Below, piece after piece: positions 1-7,459 of a stretch of DNA of 64,000 bases; the first letter of the stretch is position 1, and each line of letters opens with the position of its first letter. The position numbers and the translations under genes were made by a program. The notes below the pieces were generated by a model. The model had not been told where the DNA came from. It did no database searches and saw only the letters and a list, made by a program, of their open reading frames with translations. The DNA comes from Methylococcus capsulatus str. Texas = ATCC 19069 (GTDB lineage: Bacteria; Pseudomonadota; Gammaproteobacteria; Methylococcales; Methylococcaceae), in assembly GCF_000424685.1 (NCBI RefSeq), contig NZ_AUKJ01000016.1, positions 124,001 to 188,000 of the forward strand, given 5' to 3'.

Positions 1-2
1 GG

Positions 3-1658
3 CTTCATACGGGCAATTTCAGCTATTTTGGCGAGTTGGCCGAGGGCGGGAAAGACCTGCGCTTCATGGCGGACGACAAAACGCCGCTCAAGTTCCACCT
101 CGAAAGGCTCGATCCGGTCAACGAAATGGCGCTGATCTGGGTCAAGGTGCCGCGGATTCCCGGCCAATCGGCCGACGAGTCGTTCTGGATGTATTACGGC
201 AACGAGGAAGCCCAGGACGGCAGCGACGCCAAGGGAACCTACGATGTCAACCAGGCACTGGTTTTCCATTTCGACGAAAAGGATCCTGCCCCCAGGGACG
301 CCACGGCATACGGCAATGACGCGGCCAGGTCGGCGGCCCTGCCGGAACCGGCGGGCTGGATCGGGGTCGCGGCCCGGTTTACCGGCACCGGCGGGATCGA
401 GATCAATCCGTCGCCGTCCCTGCAACTGGACCCGGCCAAGGGCTGGACCTTTTCGAGCTGGCTCAAGCTCGACTCCGGTGCGACTGAGGGCTATGTCTTC
501 CGTGCCGCAGAAGGAGAGGCGAGCGCCATCGAGCTGCAGGTGCGCGGCGGTACGCTGGTGGCGCGCTACCTGGCTGCGGGCAAGGTGGTCGAGACTGCGC
601 CCGTGGCGATGACCACCCCGGATCGCTGGCAGCACGTGGCCTTGGTACTGCGGCCGGACAAGCTGGAGCTTTATTTGAATGGCGAGCCTGCGGCGCAGGC
701 CGCTGCCGCTCCGTCGGCCATGAATCCCTCGATCAGCTTGGGAGGGGCCGCGACGGGAGGTTTTCTGACCGGGCTGCTCGATGAGGTCCAGGTTTCGAAC
801 ACGGCCCGCAGCGCCGAATGGATCAAGCTGTCGGCACGCAGCCAGAGTCAGGATTTCAGCGTCGTCAGTTTCGGCCAGGACGAAGGCAAGAGCAGCGCGG
901 GCGAGGTGAGTTCCTTCGGGGTCATCATTCAGAACGTGACCTTGGACGGCTGGGTGGTGATCGCTCTGACCGGCGTCATGTTCGTGGTTTCGGTACTGGT
1001 CATGATCATCAAGGCTGTGGTGATCTCCAAAATCCGGAAGGACAACAAGGCGTTCCTCACCCAATACGAAGCTTTGAGTCCCGACGCCGATCCCGGCCAA
1101 CTCGACCGGGAGGAGACCGAAGACGAAAAGGAGCTGGCCGATTCCGAATTCTTGTCGGCCCTGGTGGGCAAACACGACCATTTCCAGAGCTCACCGCTCT
1201 ATCACATCTATCATGCGGGCATCCGCGAGGTTAAAAAGCGTACGGGCTCTTCGGCTAAACCCCTGACGCCAGAAGCTCTGAATGTCGTGCGGGTCAAGCT
1301 GGATTCCATCGTGGTACGGGAGAGCCAGCGTCTCAACAGCAAGATGGTGCTCCTGACCATCGCTATCGCCGGCGGGCCGTTCCTCGGGCTGCTCGGTACC
1401 GTGGTGGGCGTGATGATCACCTTCGCGGTCATCGCTGCCACCGGCGACGTCAACATCAACTCCATCGCCCCCGGCATCGCGGCGGCACTGCTGGCGACTG
1501 TAGCGGGGCTGGCGGTAGCGATTCCCTCGCTGTTCGCCTACAACTACCTGCTGACCCAGATCAAGGATGTCATTGCCGACATGCGGGTGTTCTCGGACGA
1601 GTTCCTCGCCATGTTGTCCGAGCGCGTGGCCGACCGTTACAGGGAGGCTTCGTCGTGA
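3..1658 (+). CDS. DUF2341-LamG-ExbB fusion proton channel, 5' truncated by window
   Basis: This is an ExbB/TolQ/MotA-type inner-membrane proton channel subunit with a large extracytoplasmic N-terminus. The frame is open from base 3, and codons upstream of the first possible start (TTG at 36) read LHTGNFSYFGEL, which fits a DUF2341 domain, so the true start lies outside the window. Counted from base 36, DUF2341 covers roughly residues 1-90, a LamG/concanavalin-like jelly roll about 100-265, the first membrane helix about 303-327, a cytoplasmic loop, and the paired ExbB helices about 436-465 and 481-505. ExbB family proteins use proton motive force with ExbD to energise TonB. The fused lectin-like domains would sit in the periplasm. 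It overlaps exbD by 4 bp (GTGA), so the two are probably translationally coupled. The ligand of the LamG domain is unknown. Confidence 0.9.
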   Translation, partial: LHTGNFSYFGELAEGGKDLRFMADDKTPLKFHLERLDPVNEMALIWVKVPRIPGQSADESFWMYYGNEEAQDGSDAKGTYDVNQALVFHFDEKDPAPRDATAYGNDAARSAALPEPAGWIGVAARFTGTGGIEINPSPSLQLDPAKGWTFSSWLKLDSGATEGYVFRAAEGEASAIELQVRGGTLVARYLAAGKVVETAPVAMTTPDRWQHVALVLRPDKLELYLNGEPAAQAAAAPSAMNPSISLGGAATGGFLTGLLDEVQVSNTARSAEWIKLSARSQSQDFSVVSFGQDEGKSSAGEVSSFGVIIQNVTLDGWVVIALTGVMFVVSVLVMIIKAVVISKIRKDNKAFLTQYEALSPDADPGQLDREETEDEKELADSEFLSALVGKHDHFQSSPLYHIYHAGIREVKKRTGSSAKPLTPEALNVVRVKLDSIVVRESQRLNSKMVLLTIAIAGGPFLGLLGTVVGVMITFAVIAATGDVNINSIAPGIAAALLATVAGLAVAIPSLFAYNYLLTQIKDVIADMRVFSDEFLAMLSERVADRYREASS

Positions 1659-2059
1659 AAGTCGAATCGGAAGAGAAGGTCTACGACGACATCAACATCA
1701 CGCCCATGCTGGATGTGGCGTATGTGCTGCTTTTGATCTTCATCATCATGACCACGGCGACGGTGCAGGGCATCACCGTGAACCTGCCCAAGGCCAGCAG
1801 CACCCCCAGCCTGTCGAAGCCCAAGACCAAGGCGATTTCCATCACCCAGGACGGCACTGTCTACTTGGACACTTACCCGGTGTCGCTCGAGGAGTTGGAG
1901 ACCCGCTTGGCCCAGTACAAGGCGGCGACCCCGGACCTGCCCGTGGTGCTGAAGGCGGATGCCTCGATCCAGTACCAGAAGGTCGTCGAAGTGCTGGACA
2001 TCGTCACCCGGCTCGAAATCAGCCAGTTGGGCCTGGTGACGCAGAAGCTGGTGAAGTAG
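1655..2059 (+). CDS. exbD: ExbD/TolR-type biopolymer transport protein
   Basis: This 134-residue protein is the ExbD partner of the preceding ExbB fusion. It has a short cytoplasmic N-terminus, one membrane helix (about residues 19-42) and a periplasmic domain. The helix starts in the motif NITPMLDVAYVLL, and Asp20 corresponds to the essential protonatable aspartate of ExbD/TolR. The start is GTG, embedded in the stop of the upstream gene (GTGA overlap). The tonB gene follows 12 bp after its stop, so exbB-exbD-tonB form one operon. Family assignment is firm. The TonB rather than Tol role is inferred from the adjacent tonB. Confidence 0.95.
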   Translation: MKVESEEKVYDDINITPMLDVAYVLLLIFIIMTTATVQGITVNLPKASSTPSLSKPKTKAISITQDGTVYLDTYPVSLEELETRLAQYKAATPDLPVVLKADASIQYQKVVEVLDIVTRLEISQLGLVTQKLVK

Positions 2060-2071
2060 CGGGGGCTCTCC

Positions 2072-2734
2072 ATGAACATCAAGCTGCTGCGCCGATATCT
2101 GCCCTTCGCCGTCGGTACGGTACTGGTCCTGCTGGTGGCGCTGGGCGTCTACCTGGCCCGGGATCTGTTCGACAAGCCGGCCCAGACCAAGAAGCAGATT
2201 CAGCAGATCACCGTGGTTCAGCCGCCACCACCACCGCCGCCCCCACCCCCGCAGGAAAAGCCGCCCGAGCCCGAGGTCAAGGAGGAAAAGATCGAGGAGC
2301 CGGAACCCGAGCCGGAGCCGGAACCCGAACAGGCCGAAGAGCCGCCGCCGGGTGAGGACCTCGGTGTGGATGCCGAAGGGGGAGCCGGAAGCGACGGTTT
2401 CGGACTGGTCGGTAAGAAAGGCGGGCACGGCCTGATCGGGGGAGGTGGCGGCAACGCCATCATCTGGTACGGCCAGCAGTTGCAGCGGACCGTTTCCAGC
2501 GAGCTGCAGAGAAAGCTCAAGGACCGGGCCCGCAACAGCCGATACCAGGCTGTGCTCCACATCTGGATCAGTCCTCAGGGGGCCATCAGCCGGGTCGAGC
2601 TGGGAAAGTCCAGCGGCATCGCGGAGATCGACGAGGCACTCAAGGCAGCGCTGGCAACGATACACGGACAACTCGAACCGCCTCCGGAGCGCATGCCGCA
2701 ACCGGTCAAAATCCGGGTCCAGTCCGAAGGTTGA
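2072..2734 (+). CDS. tonB: TonB-type energy transducer
   Basis: This 220-residue protein has the TonB layout. It has a cytoplasmic N-terminus and a signal-anchor helix at about residues 10-30. A proline run at about 49-60 is followed by Glu-Pro repeats to about 95 and a Gly-rich stretch. A C-terminal TonB domain (about 140-220) contains the typical pattern of a beta strand with HIWISPQGAISRVEL and a later conserved helix. TonB spans the periplasm and passes proton-motive energy from ExbB/ExbD to outer-membrane partners. The upstream sequence GGGGGCTCTCC gives a plausible ribosome site before ATG 2072. No TonB-dependent receptor lies in this window; the next gene is a porin. Confidence 0.93.
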   Translation: MNIKLLRRYLPFAVGTVLVLLVALGVYLARDLFDKPAQTKKQIQQITVVQPPPPPPPPPPQEKPPEPEVKEEKIEEPEPEPEPEPEQAEEPPPGEDLGVDAEGGAGSDGFGLVGKKGGHGLIGGGGGNAIIWYGQQLQRTVSSELQRKLKDRARNSRYQAVLHIWISPQGAISRVELGKSSGIAEIDEALKAALATIHGQLEPPPERMPQPVKIRVQSEG

Positions 2735-2794
2735 AAAGTCACCCACTGAAAACACCCGCACCTTGGATGCGGCGAGGTAAAAAAACGGGACATT

Positions 2795-4552
2795 ATGAAA
2801 AGCGAACACAAATCCCTGGCGCTGCTCGTCTCCTGTGCGCTGGCGGGGACGCCTGCCGCTTACGGCACGGAGAAAAACGAAAAGGAGGAGTTGCTGAAGC
2901 TGCGCAACACCACGCTGAACCTGATCGAGCTGCTGGTCCAGCAGGGCATTCTGGACAAGGGCAAGGCGGAACAGATGATTCACCAGGCCGAACAGAAGGC
3001 AGCCGCCGAGGCCAAGGCCGAAGCTCGGCTGGAAGCCGAGCAGTCGGCAGGTGGGAGTGTGAAACCGGAAGGGAAGGATGCTGCTTCGGGCAAGGGAGAA
3101 AAAGGCACCGTTCGGGTCACCTACGTACCGGACTTCGTGAAGGACGAAATCCGCGCCGAGGTGCGCAAGGAACTCAAGGACGAGGTGGTCAAGGAGGTCA
3201 AGGCCAATGCCAAGCAGGAGAAATGGGGTGTTCCAGCGGCCCTGCCGGACTGGGTCAACCGGTTCAAATTGTTTGGAGACTTCATGGCTCGCTCGGAAAG
3301 CCAGTTCTTTGGCGGTAGCAATCGGCCCAATACCTATTTCAACTGGCCGGCAATCAATGCAGCCGGTGGCATAACCCAACTCGGTGATCCTTACCGAAAC
3401 ACCACGAACGATTTCAATCTTTGGAGGCTGCGGATGCGGCTGGGGCTGGAGGCGAAAATCACCGACGAACTGCAGGCGCAGATCAGGTTGAGCACCAGCA
3501 ACCAGTACAGTCCCATTTCTACGAACCAAGTGATGGGACAGTATGGTACAGGGTACCAAGTACAGCTCGACCGGGCATTCCTCCAGTACGATTACTTGGA
3601 CGATAAAGGCCAGGACTGGCTCACGTTGTGGGCCGGCCGGATGGCGAATCCGTGGTTCAGTACGGATAACACCTTCGACCCTGATTTGAATTTCGAAGGG
3701 TTTTCAGGCACGTTCCGATTTCCGTTCGGGCATGATTACAACCCTGAAGTCATTGCCTACCACGTGGTCAGTACCGCAGGACGTCAGCAGTTCAACTGGG
3801 GTTATACCAAGCCAAACGAGGCATATTTGACACTGGGTGCCTTTCCCCTGGAACAGGATACCTTGTTCGGTGCCAGTAAATACCTGTGGGCGGCACAGGG
3901 CGGTATGGATTATCTGTTCAACCGCAACAACCGGTTCAAAATCGGTGTGGCCTATTACGACTACAACAACACTCAGGCAAGGCGTGATCCGCTGGGGAGT
4001 ACCAAGTATGACTGGACGGCTCCCCGATTCTTTACACAAGGCAACAGCCTGGCCCGGATCAGCAATGATCTCAATTCTTCCACCGAGCCGCGCTTGGTCG
4101 GTCTTGCTTCGAAATTCGAGATTTTCGATGTCACGGCGACTTACGACTATACGGGTTTCTATCCGCATCACGTGATGTTGATCGGAAGCTATTCGCATAA
4201 CTTCGGTTTCGATCAGCAACAGATCTACAACACGCTGGGAGAGAATTTGCAGCCTCGAACCAATGCCTTCGAAGCCCGTTTCGAGGTGGGCGAACCGAAC
4301 ATACAGCAATTCGGCGACTGGAACGTATGGCTGGCCTACAAATATCTGGAGGCTGATTCCGTTCTGGACGCCTTCACGGATTCCAATTTCCACGCCTACG
4401 GCGGCACCAATGCCAAAGGCTGGGAATTGGCCGGCAACTACGCCATTGCCAACAATACTTGGCTCGGACTCAATTGGCTTTCCAGCTCGGTGATCTCCGG
4501 CCCGACCTATAACGTGAACACCTTGCTGATCGACCTGAATGCCCGTTTCTAG
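2795..4552 (+). CDS. Putative outer-membrane porin with N-terminal coiled coil
   Basis: This 585-residue protein has a signal peptide (cleavage likely after PAAYG, near residue 27). A highly charged Lys/Glu/Ala-rich helical stretch (about 30-145) probably forms a coiled coil. The long C-terminal part is rich in aromatic and alternating residues and ends in LNARF. The terminal Phe is typical of beta-barrel proteins recognised by the BAM complex. It resembles the 'putative porin' family (PF16930-like); a family search would be needed to confirm this. The helical segment may span the periplasm or trimerise the barrel. It lies 60 bp after tonB in the same direction, so it may be the outer-membrane partner of this TonB system, although it has no recognisable plug domain or TonB box. 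Confidence 0.82.
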   Translation: MKSEHKSLALLVSCALAGTPAAYGTEKNEKEELLKLRNTTLNLIELLVQQGILDKGKAEQMIHQAEQKAAAEAKAEARLEAEQSAGGSVKPEGKDAASGKGEKGTVRVTYVPDFVKDEIRAEVRKELKDEVVKEVKANAKQEKWGVPAALPDWVNRFKLFGDFMARSESQFFGGSNRPNTYFNWPAINAAGGITQLGDPYRNTTNDFNLWRLRMRLGLEAKITDELQAQIRLSTSNQYSPISTNQVMGQYGTGYQVQLDRAFLQYDYLDDKGQDWLTLWAGRMANPWFSTDNTFDPDLNFEGFSGTFRFPFGHDYNPEVIAYHVVSTAGRQQFNWGYTKPNEAYLTLGAFPLEQDTLFGASKYLWAAQGGMDYLFNRNNRFKIGVAYYDYNNTQARRDPLGSTKYDWTAPRFFTQGNSLARISNDLNSSTEPRLVGLASKFEIFDVTATYDYTGFYPHHVMLIGSYSHNFGFDQQQIYNTLGENLQPRTNAFEARFEVGEPNIQQFGDWNVWLAYKYLEADSVLDAFTDSNFHAYGGTNAKGWELAGNYAIANNTWLGLNWLSSSVISGPTYNVNTLLIDLNARF

Positions 4553-4562
4553 CACCACCGAG

Positions 4563-5336
4563 ATGAAAAAAATCAGGCCCCCTTCCAACGACAACGGAGC
4601 TGAATTCGGGACCATGCCGCCGCCGTCGCGTTCTCACCCTCTGGGACCTTCCATCGCGGTGTGCCTGTGTTCGCTGCTATGGATGGCGCCGGTCAGTGCG
4701 GAGAAACCGAAGGGCGACGACGGTGTCGTCCAGACCTTGCGCAAGGCCCAAGGCATGCTGCGGCAGCTCAGCCAGGACAAGATCGAACTGGAAGCGAGGA
4801 ACGCCCTGCTCGAAAAGCAGCTTGCCGAACAGTCCGCGACGATCAAGGCGCTAGAGGGCAAGGCCGCGAAGCTGGAACCCCTGGAGGGGGAACTGAAGAA
4901 GATCAGTACGGCCCGACAGAGCCTGGAACAGCAGCTCGGCGGTCAGACCTCGCGCCTGCATGCGCTCGCCGAGCAGCAGAAGAAAGTCCTGGCAGAATTG
5001 CAGCGCTACCGCAAGGACAACCAGCTTCTGGTGGAGGCAGTCAAGGAGAGGACCCGCTGGATCGAGGACTGCACGGTCAAAAACCGCAGCCTGGTACGGG
5101 CGAACGAAGAAATACTGGAAAAGTTGGGAGACAGCAGCCTGCTGGACAAACTCGTGGAGTCCGAGCCGTTCACCGGCATCGCCGCAGTAGAAAAAGAAAA
5201 CGCCGTACAGGATTTTCACTACAAAATCGAAGACCTCCAGGTCACGCCCTGGAAGGAGGAGACGCCAACGGGGATGACGGGTGGCGGTTCCGTGGAATCC
5301 CCGGCCCAGGAAGAAGACGATGAAGAGGGAGAATAG
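4563..5336 (+). CDS. Secreted coiled-coil protein of unknown function
   Basis: This gene encodes 257 residues from ATG 4563, or 240 from ATG 4614. The latter leaves a compact signal peptide ending APVSA and is a serious alternative; neither start has a strong ribosome site. The mature protein begins with a long Leu/Glu/Gln/Lys-rich coiled coil (roughly residues 60-200), then a conserved-looking tail with a single cysteine and an acidic C-terminus (DDEEGE). It starts 10 bp after the porin stop and is the last gene of the exbB-exbD-tonB-porin group. The porin also carries a coiled coil, so a periplasmic assembly role with it is an inference. No enzymatic motif is visible. Confidence 0.75.
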   Translation: MKKIRPPSNDNGAEFGTMPPPSRSHPLGPSIAVCLCSLLWMAPVSAEKPKGDDGVVQTLRKAQGMLRQLSQDKIELEARNALLEKQLAEQSATIKALEGKAAKLEPLEGELKKISTARQSLEQQLGGQTSRLHALAEQQKKVLAELQRYRKDNQLLVEAVKERTRWIEDCTVKNRSLVRANEEILEKLGDSSLLDKLVESEPFTGIAAVEKENAVQDFHYKIEDLQVTPWKEETPTGMTGGGSVESPAQEEDDEEGE

Positions 5337-5339
5337 AGT

Positions 5340-5375
5340 CCCTTTCTGGCCGGGATGAAACCCGGACAGGGGATG
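5340..5375 (+). terminator. Imperfect hairpin between convergent genes
   Basis: A CCGGG/CCCGG core with loop ATGAAA is extended by CTG/CAG and CCC/GGG around small mismatches. It sits just after the stop of the coiled-coil gene and before the convergent lipoprotein gene. There is no clear T-run, so it is only a possible terminator. Confidence 0.4.
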
Positions 5376-5426
5376 GCAGTCCGAGAGTCATCTGGCTTGA
5401 ATGAGTAGCTGGGTATACCACGACCT

Positions 5427-6032
5427 CTATGACGATTGCCTGCCGATCTTCAGAAGGAACCCTTGGATATACGCCGGCGTCAAAATGAATGGAGTCGAAA
5501 CATAACCGTTGGGGCCAAGGAGATACAGGGTGATTCCTTTATGTTTATGTTCGGTCAGATATCGGCCTTCCAATTCGATAACGATAGCGTCCTGAAATTC
5601 GCAATTGAATTCACATTCTACTCCTTGTCGTAAAGAATAAGCGAGAAACTCGTGGCCCTCGTCATCGGCTGCGTGGATGGCGCCACGCCAATGGCCTCGA
5701 TACCGTTGGTCGACTGTGAGAAAGTATCGTGTATCGCCCAAGCGATTCGTGTTTGCATGCAAGCTGATTTCTCCCACTTCAGGGAAGCCTTCCGGTTCGG
5801 CTTCCTGAGTGACGGCGGGTCCATGATAGAAAACCCACCCCGTAGACGTATCGCGGCTGACCTGTACCGCCTTCTCTACGTGGGTTGTATCGTTCGGCAC
5901 GGTGCCCAGACCACCCGCACAGCTTGTCAGCAGACTATTCAATAGAAAAAAAAGAAAAGGCACGCATCGGATTAGAGTCGTTGCCGGCTCGCATCGGCGA
6001 AGAGCACCTGCTCTAGGTGCCGGACGACTCAT
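5427..6032 (-). CDS. Small lipoprotein, last gene of the RND efflux operon
   Basis: This 201-residue protein has a lipoprotein signal with lipobox LLTSC (Cys39). The start is ATG 6032, which overlaps the stop of the outer-membrane factor gene as ATGA, so translation is probably coupled. The mature part has paired cysteines (CEFNCEF) and no domain I recognise. A run of eight T on the coding strand (5946-5953 on the + strand reads A8) lies inside the signal sequence and would be prone to slippage. Its place in the operon suggests an accessory role in efflux or envelope stress, but that is inference. Confidence 0.75.
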   Translation of the reverse strand: MSRPAPRAGALRRCEPATTLIRCVPFLFFLLNSLLTSCAGGLGTVPNDTTHVEKAVQVSRDTSTGWVFYHGPAVTQEAEPEGFPEVGEISLHANTNRLGDTRYFLTVDQRYRGHWRGAIHAADDEGHEFLAYSLRQGVECEFNCEFQDAIVIELEGRYLTEHKHKGITLYLLGPNGYVSTPFILTPAYIQGFLLKIGRQSS

Positions 6033-7459
6033 CTCCAGCCTCCGCCAAGGGACTTATAAAGGTCGACCATCGCAAATACCTGTTTTTGCTTTGTTTCAAT
6101 CAACTCACGTTTGGCTTCGAGGGCATCCCGTTGAGTCGTCAATACATCCAGATAGAACGTTCTTGCGGATTTGAAGAGTTGAATAGAAATATCGATCGAT
6201 TTGACCAGGTGGTCAACCTGGTCCTTCTTTAAGTTGAAGCTCTTCCGCGTATTCTCGATATTCGATATCTGGTTCAGAACTTCAACATAGGCGTTGATAA
6301 TGGACTTTTCATATTCGAATGCGGCTTCGACCTGTTTGACATTGGCGGTTTTGAAATTGGCTATGATGGCATTTTTATTGACCAGGGGGGCAACCAGTTC
6401 GCCCGCAACATAGGCTGCCAATGATTCCGGTGTATTGATAAGATATTTCATTGCAAATGCGTCGAATCCAACTCCTGCTCTGATGCCGAAAGAAGGAAAA
6501 AACTCAGCCCTCGCAACCTCGATGTTCAGTTGGGCCGCAGCCAGATCCAGCTCGGCCTTTCTGATATCAGGTCTGTTCAGGAGCAATTGTGATGGAATAC
6601 CAGTGTTGATGAGTTTGGGTTCGAGATCCAGGAAGCCCGCCGAGGTCCGCTTGATAGGCTGAGGCGTCCGGCCGAGGAGGTAATTGATCCGATTCTCTAC
6701 GACGACGATTTCCTGCTTGATCTCGTACCTTTTACTCTGGTTCTTGGCCACTTCAGCTTCGTAACGTTTGACGGCGAGAGCATCTGCTCTTGCAAACTTC
6801 TGAAGCTCTTTGACGATCCGCAATGCATCCTGCTGAATCGCTATGTTCTGATCGAGATTTTCCAGCTGATTATCCAGCGTGACGAGTTCATAGTAGGAGT
6901 GAGCCACATCGGCTACGAGATTCGTGATGAGGAAATTCTTTCCTTCCATGGTCGCCATGTATTCGAGCATGGCCACCTCAGTGGCATTCCTAAGTTTTCG
7001 CCAGATGTCCAGCTCCCACGTCGATGTAAGCCCGAACTGATAGTCGCCTACAAATGTCGGAAACGGATTTCCTGCAAGCGGAAGATTGCGTTCGACGGCG
7101 CCATTGAAGGTATAGTCGCCGGGTTTTTCTCCCCCGGCGTTGGCGCCGGTCCTGATGAAAGGCAGGTACGCACCACGCCTCGCCTGAATTTCATTTTCGG
7201 CAGCGCTGATACGCTGCATCATGATATTTACGTCCTTGTTGTTGGCAACGGCAGTTTCCAGGAGATTCAAAAGATTCTCGTCTTCAAAGAAGTCATTCCA
7301 TTTGATGATTGCTGAATTTGATTTGTCGGTCGGCCCGGCCTTGAACTGATCTGGCAAATGGACGTCCGCTGTCCTGGTCGTCATATCAGGAATTCCGCAG
7401 GCTTGTAACGTCAACGACGCCAGAACAGCGAGGAAACGACATACAACCTTAGTCATCAA
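6029..7459 (-). CDS. RND efflux outer-membrane factor, NodT/OprM-type lipoprotein
   Basis: This 476-residue TolC-like outer-membrane channel belongs to the tripartite efflux pump encoded just upstream. It has a lipoprotein signal with Cys21 after LTLQA, and two copies of the outer-membrane efflux (OEP) repeat, roughly residues 60-250 and 270-465. Phrases such as TSTWELDIWRKLRNA and LLNRPDIRKAELDLAAAQ are characteristic of the family. It overlaps the 3' end of the pump gene by 11 bp and the next lipoprotein gene by 4 bp. Base composition is more AT-rich than flanking genes, as for the whole operon. Substrate cannot be told from sequence. Confidence 0.93.
   Translation of the reverse strand: MMTKVVCRFLAVLASLTLQACGIPDMTTRTADVHLPDQFKAGPTDKSNSAIIKWNDFFEDENLLNLLETAVANNKDVNIMMQRISAAENEIQARRGAYLPFIRTGANAGGEKPGDYTFNGAVERNLPLAGNPFPTFVGDYQFGLTSTWELDIWRKLRNATEVAMLEYMATMEGKNFLITNLVADVAHSYYELVTLDNQLENLDQNIAIQQDALRIVKELQKFARADALAVKRYEAEVAKNQSKRYEIKQEIVVVENRINYLLGRTPQPIKRTSAGFLDLEPKLINTGIPSQLLLNRPDIRKAELDLAAAQLNIEVARAEFFPSFGIRAGVGFDAFAMKYLINTPESLAAYVAGELVAPLVNKNAIIANFKTANVKQVEAAFEYEKSIINAYVEVLNQISNIENTRKSFNLKKDQVDHLVKSIDISIQLFKSARTFYLDVLTTQRDALEAKRELIETKQKQVFAMVDLYKSLGGGWR

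Noticed and set aside
1637-3559. 640-codon open frame opposite exbD, tonB and the porin
   Set aside because: It crosses three well-supported genes and their gaps, and has Leu/Arg/Gln-rich nonsense composition.
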